DNA of 64,000 nucleotides from Thiodiazotropha sp040506195 (GTDB lineage: Bacteria > Pseudomonadota > Gammaproteobacteria > Chromatiales > Chromatiaceae), in NCBI GenBank assembly GCA_040506195.1, contig JBEVXH010000004.1, positions 124,001 through 188,000 of the forward strand, given 5' to 3'. The stretch's first letter is position 1, and each line of letters starts with the position of its first letter. Below, one piece after another: positions 26,866 through 36,021 of this stretch. The notes beneath the pieces were generated by a model. That model worked only from the letters and a program-made list of their open reading frames with translations. It did not search any database and was not told the DNA's origin. The translations under genes and the position numbers were made by a program.

Positions 26866-27681
26866 TTAAGCCCAGCGCCAACCGTGCTTGTGATAAAACA
26901 CAAACGCCGACTTGGCAAACATGAGAATATGCTTGATTCCCTTTTTTGAAGCGTTGCCTCCACCATGAACGATACGCACATCCGGAACATAGGCGATGGT
27001 GGAGCGTTTGCCTATCCTGATTGACAGGTCGAAATCTTCAAAGTAAACAAAGAAATCCGGCGAAAAGCCTTTTACATTCACCAACACATTGTATCGTACA
27101 AACATAAAACAGCCGCTGGCCATAACTTCCTTACTGAGCGTACGTCCCGTTAAATCGTATCGCATCTCATATTCCTGCAGACGCTCCGCAAAATATCGCT
27201 TCACGAACCTTGGTGCAAAACCACGCAAAAACAGATCGAGAACCGCGGGATAGCGCTTGCAAAGATACTGCTTGTAACCTTCCGGGTCTTCAGAATAGGG
27301 GGATAGCAAACCGATGTTGGGATTGTGGTGCATATATTTGATCGCCTTCAGAAAGGCATCCTCGAGCACTTCCACATCGGGATTGATAACCAGATGATAG
27401 TCACTCTGTTCATTCAGGATTACCAGATTATGGGCGGCGCCATATCCAATATTACCGCCCGTCCCAAGCACCATCCACTCATGCGCGCCATTTTCGAATA
27501 CCTGTGATGCCAGGTGCTTAACCTGGTTCAGAATCCCGCCATTGTCGACAACCACAACCTTGGCCTTGAGATCCTGCAACTCCTCGGCGGCATAGTCGAG
27601 GGACCGGACTATGCTCACAAGCGTCTCCCTTAGGGTAGGCAGGCCGCTGTCATAGTAGACAATGGATATTACGAGTTTCAT
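26866..27681 (-). CDS. GT2 glycosyltransferase, rhamnosyltransferase-like
   Basis: This 271-aa soluble protein has GT2 landmarks: SIVYYDSG, a strand VVVDNGG and LVINPDVEV in the metal-site position, then CFMFVRYNVL and FFVYFEDFDLSIR. These resemble WbbL-like rhamnosyltransferases. It is probably involved in building the O-antigen-type chain encoded around it. It lies 45 bp downstream of the DUF3144 gene on the same strand. Confidence 0.88.
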   Translation of the reverse strand: MKLVISIVYYDSGLPTLRETLVSIVRSLDYAAEELQDLKAKVVVVDNGGILNQVKHLASQVFENGAHEWMVLGTGGNIGYGAAHNLVILNEQSDYHLVINPDVEVLEDAFLKAIKYMHHNPNIGLLSPYSEDPEGYKQYLCKRYPAVLDLFLRGFAPRFVKRYFAERLQEYEMRYDLTGRTLSKEVMASGCFMFVRYNVLVNVKGFSPDFFVYFEDFDLSIRIGKRSTIAYVPDVRIVHGGGNASKKGIKHILMFAKSAFVFYHKHGWRWA

Positions 27682-27726
27682 GACACTTCCAAGTCACATC
27701 AGGCACAAACCGGAAAGAGGAAAAAG

Positions 27727-28017
27727 CTACTGCTCTTTAGTAGTCTTTTGGCCGCTACTTTCCGCTGCCTTCCGTTTGATCTCCTGAATATTGGCCAACT
27801 GAGCGCGGTAGGTATCGACCAGACGATCAACACCACTCGGCTTCAGATATCCCTGATTGCCCGCAGCCACGTAGGTACTATAGGTTGCAGATGCCGACAT
27901 CAAGGCTGCATTGACCAACGGCAGAGGTTTACCCTCACTCTTGATTTCGTTGGCCAAGGCAATGAAACGTTCGGCCACCGCTGTAAATTCAGCAAATTCT
28001 GTTTCTTGATCAGACAT
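27727..28017 (-). CDS. DUF3144-family small protein
   Basis: This 96-aa protein (ATG at 28017; another ATG at 28023) has the DUF3144 pattern: FIALANEIKSEGKPL, NAALMSASATYSTYVAAGN, and YRAQLANIQEIKR. The family is small and its role is unknown. It overlaps the end of the 999-aa fusion gene by a few bases, so translation is likely coupled. Its place inside a polysaccharide operon could be incidental. Confidence 0.8.
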   Translation of the reverse strand: MSDQETEFAEFTAVAERFIALANEIKSEGKPLPLVNAALMSASATYSTYVAAGNQGYLKPSGVDRLVDTYRAQLANIQEIKRKAAESSGQKTTKEQ

Positions 28018-31009
28018 CGTCATCCTCGTCGTCTACACCCTTCCAATTCAGTGAAAAATCCTCTGCGATACGCGTCAAGTTCGGATTGTAGGCTGGATCA
28101 CGCTGCAACAGAGGTCCATATTTTTCCAGCATATACTCGGCTTCACCACTGAAACGCTGTTGTTTTTCCGGTGTGTCCTCCGCACCACGGGAGGCCGATT
28201 CGTGATGATAAAGCTCCGCATAGGGTGTCCAAAGATTGTAATAGCCGGCTTGATAAATCCGAATACATAGATCCACATCATTGAAGGCAACCGCGAGATG
28301 TTCGCTATCGAAACCGCCCACGGCGTCGAATACCTCCCGCCTAAGCAACAGGCAGGCAGCTGTCACCGCAGTGTAGTTCTGAATCAACACGGAACGCCCC
28401 ATGTAGCCTTTGTTATCCTTATTCGAATATTTCATGGCATGGCCTGCCACACCCCCGAGACCCAATACCACACCACCGTGCTGTAAGCGGTCGTCCGGAT
28501 ACCAGAGCCTTGCGCCGACGGCGCCTATCTCGGGTCTGACGCCGTGACTCACCATCTCTCCCAGCCAGTCCGGAGAAATCACTTCGATATCGTCATTCAT
28601 GAAGCAGAGCAGTTCCCCGCTCGCATGTTCTACGGCAAAGTTGTTGATGGCGGAAAAATTGAAGGGATGGTCATAGCGCAATACCTTGGTAGTTTCCAGG
28701 CTGTCGAGCTCAGTAAGATACGCCAGGGTCGCCTGATCATCGCTTTGGTTATCGACAATGATAAACTCAATATTCTTGTAGTTGCTCCTCTCACATATGC
28801 TCTCAATGCATTGGCGCAGCAATTTTTCGCCATTGCGGGTTGGAATTATTATCGAGACAAGCGGCCGGGAATCCGGCAGTCGATACCGCACCCGGATCAT
28901 ACCCTCGATATACTCCGACTCCGTCACATCGGCTTTAAGTCCGCGAATATCAAGATCGTCCTTAACCGCACACAGGGCCGCATCCATTGCATAGGATTTT
29001 GCCTCTCCGCCCGAGGCGGTGCTTTCCGGTATCGCACGCCAGTGATACAAGACCCATGGTATGTGACGCACCTGCTTGCGAGGATCGATCTCCCGCAAAC
29101 ACCTGAGCGCCAGATCGTAGTCCTGCGCGCCCTCGAAACCTTCACGCATTCCGCCCACCTTCTCGACCAGGGAACGCTTGTAGACGCCGAAGTGACAGAT
29201 CATGTTGTGGGAGCGCATCAGATCAGGGTTGAAATCCGGTTTGAAGTAGTGGTCGAATCGCACCTCTTCGTTATTCAGCTTGTCTTCATCGGAGTAAACA
29301 ATCTCAGCATGCGGATTGAGAATGATCTCCTGGGCCACAAAATAGAGTGCAAAGTCAGCCAATTGATCATCATGATCCATCAGGGCAATATAATCCCCGC
29401 TTGCCATGGAAAAGGCGGAATTCGTGGCATTAGAGATGTGGCCGTTCTCCTCCCGGTAGATGACCTTGATACGTTTGTAACGGCGCATGTATTCATCCAA
29501 CACGCGCTTTATATGGGGACGTGTGGATGCATCATCAGCGATACACAACTCCCAATCCTCATAGGATTGTGCAAGCACTGAGTCGAGTGCGGCCCGCAGC
29601 AAATATTCATCGACGTTATAAACCGGCATGACAATCGAGATAAAAGGCCTGTCAGGATGTTCGTTGAGCTGTTCAACCATTTCAAGGGTCGGCACACCCA
29701 CAGGTTCCACATCCCTGATCCATAACGAGTAGTCATAGGTTGGCGATGACTCAGTATTCAACCGTTCGCGTATCGCCTCTAGACCACCCAGTTTCCAAAG
29801 CCGCGCTGCCTCCCGGCTCCAGTCACGTATCAGACCTGGCTCATTCCTCAATTTCTTCAGCTGCGGCGCAAACCTGCGCATCAGCCGTAATGGCCCGGTC
29901 AACGCCATGTAGGTGCGCCAACCGCGACTGTTCACGACTGCCCTAAGATCTTTTTTAGTATGTTTGAGATCATTTTTAAGCCAGAACAGGTCATGGTTCA
30001 TGGAGCGATTACTCCTGTCCATAATCTGCAGCCGGCTCTGCAATTCACTCCTCAGGCTGCTCTCCTTCGCTAAGGCGTTGTGCGCTTCCCGGGTCTCCCT
30101 GACCGCATTCTCCATAGCCTCTCTATGCCTGAGCAACTCATCGTTCAAGGTGCCCAGCGCCTGCTGTTGATCCTGCAGTATCCTGTCCCGCTCTTCCACC
30201 ATTTTGAGGCGTGTCTCTGCGGTACTGCCCGCCTGATGCAACTCATCGAGAAGATTTCTATAGACCTGCACCGAAGCCTGCATCGGCTTGTCGTTGAGGG
30301 GGGGGAATTCTTCGATGTTGACACTGCTGTCCGGGGTTGCAGAGACGATGTACTGGAAGGCTGCCGCATCCGGCGTATGAAACAGCGCGAGCCCCCGTTC
30401 AGTCGCTTCAAATCCCATCCTCTCCAGCCGCTTCTCAATTTCGGAATCGGCCATATCGTGGAAAGTGTAGGTAAGCTCGTTAACCCTGAAGCCGCCGCGG
30501 ACAAACAACTCGCGTAAAGAGTTGTAGGTAAACAGATGCAGATGGGTGCGATCAAGAAGCCCCGTATCCTCATAGGTGAAACGCCCTTCCAACAGTTCGA
30601 GACGAAGTGAAGCATGGGCGCCATTGGGCAAGGAGGCGAGAAGAATTCCCCCGTCACTCAACAGCTCGGGAAGTTTCTTGAGCAGGGCAATGGGATCGCG
30701 CAGATGTTCGAGTATGTCGGCACAGGTGATGATATCGAAGCATTCATCGCCAAGGCTCTTCAGCCAGCCTCCGCCTTGCACGTCTCCGACGATGACGCGA
30801 TCGCAGACCGCTTTGGCTCTGTTCGCCATGCCCCGGTCGATCTCAACGCCCACCACATAGCAATCCTTTTCCCGCCGCAGATAGTCCGACATATAGCCGG
30901 TCGCACATCCCAGCTCGAGCACCCGGCTGCCAGCCGGTATCCTTTTAACCAACTGGGTATGTGAATTGTTCTCGACGTTCAAATCGAGTTTAAAATCGTA
31001 TTCAGCCAC
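28010..31009 (-). CDS. methyltransferase-GT2-GT2 fusion for surface polysaccharide
   Basis: This 999-aa protein (GTG start) has four parts. A class I SAM methyltransferase (about 1-200) carries motif I VLELGCATGYMS and motif ITCADILEHL. A coiled coil spans about 240-360. A first GT2 domain (from about 437) has SIVMPVYN and the metal site LMDHDD. A second GT2 domain (from about 705) has SIIIPTRN and FMNDDIEV. Methylation of a sugar could cap or modify a growing chain, as in WbdD-type chain terminators, but this is inference. The fusion resembles large O-antigen biosynthesis proteins, sometimes encoded beside Wzm/Wzt. Confidence 0.88.
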   Translation of the reverse strand: MAEYDFKLDLNVENNSHTQLVKRIPAGSRVLELGCATGYMSDYLRREKDCYVVGVEIDRGMANRAKAVCDRVIVGDVQGGGWLKSLGDECFDIITCADILEHLRDPIALLKKLPELLSDGGILLASLPNGAHASLRLELLEGRFTYEDTGLLDRTHLHLFTYNSLRELFVRGGFRVNELTYTFHDMADSEIEKRLERMGFEATERGLALFHTPDAAAFQYIVSATPDSSVNIEEFPPLNDKPMQASVQVYRNLLDELHQAGSTAETRLKMVEERDRILQDQQQALGTLNDELLRHREAMENAVRETREAHNALAKESSLRSELQSRLQIMDRSNRSMNHDLFWLKNDLKHTKKDLRAVVNSRGWRTYMALTGPLRLMRRFAPQLKKLRNEPGLIRDWSREAARLWKLGGLEAIRERLNTESSPTYDYSLWIRDVEPVGVPTLEMVEQLNEHPDRPFISIVMPVYNVDEYLLRAALDSVLAQSYEDWELCIADDASTRPHIKRVLDEYMRRYKRIKVIYREENGHISNATNSAFSMASGDYIALMDHDDQLADFALYFVAQEIILNPHAEIVYSDEDKLNNEEVRFDHYFKPDFNPDLMRSHNMICHFGVYKRSLVEKVGGMREGFEGAQDYDLALRCLREIDPRKQVRHIPWVLYHWRAIPESTASGGEAKSYAMDAALCAVKDDLDIRGLKADVTESEYIEGMIRVRYRLPDSRPLVSIIIPTRNGEKLLRQCIESICERSNYKNIEFIIVDNQSDDQATLAYLTELDSLETTKVLRYDHPFNFSAINNFAVEHASGELLCFMNDDIEVISPDWLGEMVSHGVRPEIGAVGARLWYPDDRLQHGGVVLGLGGVAGHAMKYSNKDNKGYMGRSVLIQNYTAVTAACLLLRREVFDAVGGFDSEHLAVAFNDVDLCIRIYQAGYYNLWTPYAELYHHESASRGAEDTPEKQQRFSGEAEYMLEKYGPLLQRDPAYNPNLTRIAEDFSLNWKGVDDEDDDV

Positions 31010-31133
31010 GTGGGTACTATCGACGAATTAGGTGGATTTGGCTATTTGTCGGTCAGCTACTCGAACCATAGCAGAGCGTCAGTGATTCAACACGGATAAG
31101 TGCCGGCAAAAGTACCGATCCGTGCCAACCACT

Positions 31134-32030
31134 TCATTCCGCACTTTGCTGCTTTTGCGCATACTCTTCGACCTTATCTTCATAAATGCCGGCCTTGTTT
31201 TTCTTAAGAAGTCCATCGAAGTAATCATCGCGCCGATTCTGGATATAATCACTCTTCATTTTCGCAACGATCTTATCCTTTACCTGATCAAAGGTTAATT
31301 TCTGCGGTGAATAACGGTTCTCCAGTTTGATGATATGATAGCCAAACTGGGTCTCTACAATATCGCTGATCTCTCCCGGTTTATGCATCGCCGCCACAGC
31401 CTCGTCGAAAGGCTTGACCATCGAACCCGGTTTGAACAGCCCCAGTGAGCCCTGATTCTTCAGTGTCACCGTATCCTCTGAATAAACCATGACGAGGTCC
31501 TCAAATGTGCTTTGGCCGCTGTCGAGCTCGGCTTTCACCTTTTTGATAATCTCGAGTGCCTCTTCCTTGGTGTGGTGCTTGGGTAATCTATCCGTCGTGG
31601 AGATCAAAATATGTTTTGCTTCAAATCGCTCGGGTATCGTGTAGGCTTCGGGATTCCCCTGATATTGTTCCTTGGCCGCCTGCTCGAAATCCGGAATAGG
31701 TTCAGCGTCGATCTGCTTCAATCGCTCCAAATAGAGCAGTTTCTCTCTTTGACGGCGCAGCTTGGCCTGAAACAACTCTGACTCACCGAGGCCGTTTTTT
31801 TCAGCCTCTTCGGAGAGGGCGCGAATCAGGTAGATCTGACGCAACAGTTTCAATAACTGTTTATGGTCTGCCACGACCTTGTTCCTGGCATCCTCCGGCC
31901 CACTCAATAACAGTGCATCCAGGTCCACATCCTTGACCTCAATACCTCCACCAAACATCAAAGTCTCGCCGGCTGATGATGTGACAGGCGACAGGCATAG
32001 CGCCATTGTCAGTAACAAACAGAACCTCAT
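31134..32030 (-). CDS. exported parvulin-type peptidyl-prolyl isomerase
   Basis: This 298-aa protein has a signal peptide (MRFCLLLTMALCLSPVTSSA). A SurA/PpiC-like N-terminal helical region is followed by a parvulin domain at about residues 130-240 (ARHILI-like AKHILIST, then FEDLVMVYSED, GSLGLFKPGSM and FGYHIIKLE). It would assist folding of outer-membrane or secreted proteins in the periplasm. It lies between the fusion glycosyltransferase and the large exported protein, and could serve either. Confidence 0.88.
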   Translation of the reverse strand: MRFCLLLTMALCLSPVTSSAGETLMFGGGIEVKDVDLDALLLSGPEDARNKVVADHKQLLKLLRQIYLIRALSEEAEKNGLGESELFQAKLRRQREKLLYLERLKQIDAEPIPDFEQAAKEQYQGNPEAYTIPERFEAKHILISTTDRLPKHHTKEEALEIIKKVKAELDSGQSTFEDLVMVYSEDTVTLKNQGSLGLFKPGSMVKPFDEAVAAMHKPGEISDIVETQFGYHIIKLENRYSPQKLTFDQVKDKIVAKMKSDYIQNRRDDYFDGLLKKNKAGIYEDKVEEYAQKQQSAE

Positions 32031-32253
32031 TGATTACCTCTAAGCAATAAACTGAAAGTAGGATGGGAATTATACGGCGGCACTAAAGACAACGCCATTG
32101 CTCTATAGACGACAACTTAAGCAAGCAGTTCAAACCAAACGGTTAAATCATTACCCCCCTAACGTAACTTCAATACCTGATTTATTTGCCAACTGATTCA
32201 ATCAGGGTGGCCGAAATTCTTCTTTACTCAACAACATTATTTTTCAGACATAA

Positions 32254-32285
32254 AAAAAGGCAGGCCTTGCGGCCTGCCTTTCAAC
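32254..32285 (-). terminator. rho-independent terminator of exported protein gene
   Basis: Read on the minus strand, AAAGGCAGGCC-GCAA-GGCCTGCCTTT forms an 11-bp stem with a 4-nt loop, followed by TTTTATG (seven T in all with the stem). It lies just after the stop of the 590-aa gene. This is the best terminator seen in the window. Confidence 0.85.
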
Positions 32286-32307
32286 GTTTCGCTTACGCGA
32301 TTCGTAC

Positions 32308-34080
32308 TTAGTTGCGGTTGACGCTACGGATCAGGTCAACGGTCTCACCCAGCTGGGCAGGACCGACATCACCCGCCATGGCGGAGAAGCCGATGACCGG
32401 AACACCGGTCCAGCTACCGCCACCAACACCGCCGACGATTTCAGTCATCGCGACGATGCTTGGGTTGGTGTTGTAGTCGTACTGTGCGGCAGCGCTGATG
32501 GTTACCCAACCAGCCTCGAAGCCAGCATCCAGGTTCCAGTTGAAGACGTTGGCAGCCGGGGTGCCCAGAACGGACTGGTTACCGCCAGTAGCTCGGTTCA
32601 CGGAGACCACGTTGACCTCACGCTCCAGTGCTACGATGGTCGGTGCATTGATCGGCACAGGCGAGAAGTCGGCTGAGCCTGCAACAACCGTTGCTGTCTG
32701 CTCTTCATAGTCGTAGTAGGTCAGACCCACTTCAACGTCAGGCGTAGCATTGGCTGCGTAACCAGCATTCTGACAGATAGCGCCCGCACCGTCGTTCGGG
32801 TAGTCGTTGGCAGGCGTACCCAGAGTCGGCAATGCAACGGTAGCACCATCACTAATGCCATCGTTCAAGGTACCAACACAAGCAACCAGAGGACCAGCAC
32901 CATCAAGGTCGTTGGTCAGGGTGCCACTGTTGTAGACGCCATGCTTGCGCAATGGGAAGGTCAAGACGATATCGGTCTCGCCATTGATACCCGCCTCTAC
33001 GAAGTAAGGCGCGGAGACAGCATCAGCACTGAGGATCAGGGCCATCGGCATCGGGTTGGACCCCATGGGGATGGATGGGTTAGGCGCGATATCGTTAACG
33101 CTACCAGTGTCATACTCAAGCAGAGGAGCAACGATGGTCTTCACTGCAGTACCGGTTGCGTTCAGCAGATTAGCTACTTGCGAGTCGCCAGAAGCCAGCG
33201 ATGGCAGCAGGTAGTTGGAAGAATCGTCTGAACGATAGTGCTGAGGTACGGTCGCGTAATCATCAACGTGGGCGCCTTGCTCAACGAAAGCAGCACCGGT
33301 AGCGGTGTTGATCATGATGGAGTAGGCATTGATACCACCAGTAGGCGCAACCAGACCCGCATTGGTCACTTCAGGATAAGGCAGAGCAACATCAGGATCA
33401 GTTGCGACACCTGTGGCAGCCATAGCTCCAGGCTCGAAACCATTAGCAGGAGCGCCCGCCGCACCGGCAGTCCAGGCATCCGCGACAACAGAACAGTCGG
33501 CCGGCACGCCAGTGGCGCCATGCAGCAGACCTGCGGTGATATCACGGTCACCAGCGACGGTGTTGATAGCGCCATCAGCAGTACCACTAGCATCGATTTC
33601 TGCGAAAAGGCCTCCATCTGCAGCTGGGCCGGTACCGTCAGCAATAACGCCCATCTCGATGATCTCGACATAACCCTCAGTCAGATCTTCGTCGGTGGTA
33701 GCGGTGTAGATGTTGCGGAAGTCAACACCAGCCTGCAGCAGAGCCTTGGCAGGATAGGTACAAGTCTCGTCCTCGGTGATGATGTTGGCAACAGAACCGC
33801 TCAAACGGATGGTACCGTTCCAGACATCGAAAGGCGACATGTAGATATTGAAGTCGAGCACGTCAGCAGAGATGCGGGACTCACGAAATCTTACCTTGAC
33901 AGCCTTATAGAGGTTTGTGGTGTTGGTGATGTTGATGTTGGTGATAAAGTTGTTGTTTACATTGTAGTAAGGCAGCAGCGCAACTTGACCTGTTCCGTCT
34001 GTATTGACGTGAGCCGCATTGACTCCGGCAGTAGCGGTAGCCATAAGCATGGCTGCAGCGATCTTAGATTTTCTCAACAC
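32308..34080 (-). CDS. large exported protein of unknown function, beta-rich
   Basis: This 590-aa protein starts with GTG, with AGGAGA 7 nt upstream (34088-34093). It has a signal peptide (KIAAAMLMATATAGVNA|AHV). The mature part is rich in Ala, Gly, Val, Asn, Asp and Thr, low in Lys and Arg, with four Cys (about ECTYP-, DCSVV-, VACVG- and AICQN-type sites) that could form disulfides. No family was recognised. Its own strong ribosome site and terminator suggest abundant expression from a single gene. It may be a surface or outer-membrane-associated protein; this is inference. It ends with a basic SVNRN tail. Confidence 0.75.
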   Translation of the reverse strand: MLRKSKIAAAMLMATATAGVNAAHVNTDGTGQVALLPYYNVNNNFITNINITNTTNLYKAVKVRFRESRISADVLDFNIYMSPFDVWNGTIRLSGSVANIITEDETCTYPAKALLQAGVDFRNIYTATTDEDLTEGYVEIIEMGVIADGTGPAADGGLFAEIDASGTADGAINTVAGDRDITAGLLHGATGVPADCSVVADAWTAGAAGAPANGFEPGAMAATGVATDPDVALPYPEVTNAGLVAPTGGINAYSIMINTATGAAFVEQGAHVDDYATVPQHYRSDDSSNYLLPSLASGDSQVANLLNATGTAVKTIVAPLLEYDTGSVNDIAPNPSIPMGSNPMPMALILSADAVSAPYFVEAGINGETDIVLTFPLRKHGVYNSGTLTNDLDGAGPLVACVGTLNDGISDGATVALPTLGTPANDYPNDGAGAICQNAGYAANATPDVEVGLTYYDYEEQTATVVAGSADFSPVPINAPTIVALEREVNVVSVNRATGGNQSVLGTPAANVFNWNLDAGFEAGWVTISAAAQYDYNTNPSIVAMTEIVGGVGGGSWTGVPVIGFSAMAGDVGPAQLGETVDLIRSVNRN

Positions 34081-34581
34081 AGTTGTGTCTCCTATTACTT
34101 TTGCGTGTTAACACTAAAAAACTAACTGAGCCTGTTTATGCGGCCAGCTAAAAGCCTTGAGATCAGGCGCATGTCGAGGATTATCGACCTAAACCCAAGA
34201 CCGTGCAAGGGAATGATCATTCCTTTTGTGAGGGAGGTCTCAGCAACAAGTCACCTTACACTCCTAGTTCTCACGCAGGGAAGTCTAACATAAATCCTCT
34301 ACCTAACAAACGCTATTCTAGCAAAAAAAACAAAAAATGTTGCAAATTTACCAAAAAAGACACTAACTACATGAAAATAAAAGAGATATATTTTATAGCC
34401 TGTTGTAAATAGTGACTTGATCAAATGCTATTGCGACCTGAAAAGCACCCGAATTTTCCAGTCATAGAGCAACTTTAATGATGTATGATCGACACCCTTA
34501 AAACATAAATCCATAACTTATTGAATTATAGGTAAATTGTTATGCATGTATCAAAAATACAACAAGTTGTCATATGTGTGG
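34081..34581. other. 501-bp AT-rich intergenic region
   Basis: It lies between the lipoprotein gene and the start of the exported protein, both leftward, so it should carry the exported-protein promoter. It contains the palindrome at 34210-34223 and an A-rich tract (34320-34400). A TGTGA-N6-TCTCA element near 34226-34241 partly fits a CRP site, which is of interest because cyaA is in the window, but the right half is imperfect. No gene was seen. Confidence 0.4.
34210..34223. repeat. 14-bp perfect palindrome
   Basis: GGAATGATCATTCC is perfectly self-complementary. It lies 130 bp upstream of the GTG of the exported protein. It may be an operator; it is flanked by AAG and TTTT, so a short terminator hairpin is also possible. 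Confidence 0.4.
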
Positions 34582-35040
34582 TTAATTCATCGTGGGAAGA
34601 AAACCCCAATTTCCATCCCCATCTTTTACCCACTTTTCCTTGATCTGGTTGCCTGTCTCGACAGGCCCCTTCATGAGCGGATAACGGATAACTACCCTTA
34701 TATCGACCACTGCAGTACAAACTTCAGCGGACTCGCAGGATACCTCAGATACCTCAGCCGATTTCCAGATTCCCACCCCTTTCACCGTCTTCTGATAGTG
34801 GGGAAAGGTCGTCACCTGGCGATAGCCTGTCGACAGATATTCATAGGCGGACTCCAGGCGCCCCTCTATCAACAGCCCCCAGCGCTCCTGCGCCCGTTTC
34901 GCGACGATCTCCCGATCCGACATCGCCTCATCGTGAGGCGCCGTGGCGCAGCCCCCCGCCATCAGGGGGATTGCCAGCAGGGCCAACCATTTAAAGTGTT
35001 GTAGGCAAGCAACTCTCATAATCATAGTCATAATATTCAT
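34582..35040 (-). CDS. predicted lipoprotein of unknown function
   Basis: This 152-aa protein (ATG at 35040; an ATG at 35019 is an alternative) has a lipoprotein signal with lipobox LMAGGC (Cys about 31 from the first ATG). The rest is a globular domain with AYEYLSTGYRQV and a Cys pair (VSCESAEVCTAV), ending WGFLPTMN. It could be an NTF2-like fold, but I do not recognise a family. It follows the acyltransferase gene by 63 bp. Confidence 0.7.
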   Translation of the reverse strand: MNIMTMIMRVACLQHFKWLALLAIPLMAGGCATAPHDEAMSDREIVAKRAQERWGLLIEGRLESAYEYLSTGYRQVTTFPHYQKTVKGVGIWKSAEVSEVSCESAEVCTAVVDIRVVIRYPLMKGPVETGNQIKEKWVKDGDGNWGFLPTMN

Positions 35041-35103
35041 GTCCAACTGAAGAGGGCCGATTCTACGAGACCGCAATAAAGGGTTCAATCCCTCACCATG
35101 CCC

Positions 35104-36021
35104 TCATACTTCGCCCCAAAACATGGGCAGCGCCGGCCATTGCCACCAGCGACCGGGGTTGATACGGATCCTGCGCTCGATATCCGCCACCAGCAGGGCC
35201 ATTGATTCATCGGCGGGCAATGCGCCCGCTTCATGGGCCGGTAAAAAGTCGAGCATTAATCCACGCCTGTGTTCCTCGACACAAAAAGGCTGTATCAGGG
35301 CGCCGGTCTTTTTCGCCAGTTTAATCGTACCCTCGGGAAAAAAGGCCTCGCGACCGAAAAACGGAACGCCTACCAGGCCGGCGCTACCCTTCGCATAAGG
35401 GACATCGAGCAATATGGCGATCGGCTGTTTCCGCAGCGCCTCCAGCAAAGGCCGCATGTTGGCCGTACCGGGCATCAGAAAGTCCCCCCGATAGCAAGCC
35501 CTCAGGCGGGAGAGTTTCATCTTGCGATATCTGAACTCGGGCCCGGCCAGGCCCCAGGTGTTCCGCTCTTCATCATCCCTGGCCAAGGCCCCTGTTGCAA
35601 TACCGTAAGCCGCCGTGGTCACGCCCAGCATCCAGAATCGTCCAAGATGGGCGCCGGCGAAGATCATCGGCCTGCCGTCCCGTCTCGCCTCCAGGACCTG
35701 CTGAAAGTTTTTGACTTCGATGGTTTTGGCCACCTGCTCCACGGTTCTCAAGTGCGGATAGCGCCAGGTATCGAGGACCTCTCTCTGCTGTAAGCCATAG
35801 AAATAACCGGTCCACTGGCGGTACTGCGCCGAGGATTCGCCCGGAATGGCCCGACTCATCTGATGGGCTATCTGCTCGGCCATCTCTTTCTGCCTCGCAC
35901 ACTCCCATTTACCGTAGAGACTCGCCAACCGATAGGCGATATAGGGCGGGAAACGGGACAATACAGGAAATAGCAACCTGTATTTCAGCGCCAGATCCCA
36001 GTGCTCAAATGGCTGCCGCAT
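35104..36021 (-). CDS. LpxL/LpxM-like acyltransferase with altered catalytic motif
   Basis: This 305-aa protein matches the lipid A acyltransferase superfamily in length and in motifs such as KGSAGLVGVPFFGREA and EGTIKLAKKTGALIQP. The normal HX4(D/E) catalytic motif reads HLGRFW here (GAHLGRFWML): the His is kept but the acidic residue is replaced by Trp. It may thus be inactive, use another residue, or be a diverged enzyme. It overlaps the ABC ATPase gene by 17 bp, which ties it to polysaccharide or LPS export. An N-terminal signal anchor is weak. Confidence 0.78.
   Translation of the reverse strand: MRQPFEHWDLALKYRLLFPVLSRFPPYIAYRLASLYGKWECARQKEMAEQIAHQMSRAIPGESSAQYRQWTGYFYGLQQREVLDTWRYPHLRTVEQVAKTIEVKNFQQVLEARRDGRPMIFAGAHLGRFWMLGVTTAAYGIATGALARDDEERNTWGLAGPEFRYRKMKLSRLRACYRGDFLMPGTANMRPLLEALRKQPIAILLDVPYAKGSAGLVGVPFFGREAFFPEGTIKLAKKTGALIQPFCVEEHRRGLMLDFLPAHEAGALPADESMALLVADIERRIRINPGRWWQWPALPMFWGEV

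Noticed and set aside
29160..29581. Long plus-strand frame (345 codons from 28544) antisense to the fusion gene
   Set aside because: It is the antisense shadow of the well-supported fusion gene.
31091..31124. CACGGAT/ATCCGTG inverted repeat beyond the parvulin gene
   Set aside because: Perfect 7-bp arms but 20-bp spacer and no T-run; too weak to call.
34203..34412. 69-codon plus-strand ORF in the AT-rich gap
   Set aside because: Lys/Asn-rich translation of A-rich DNA without ribosome site or homology.
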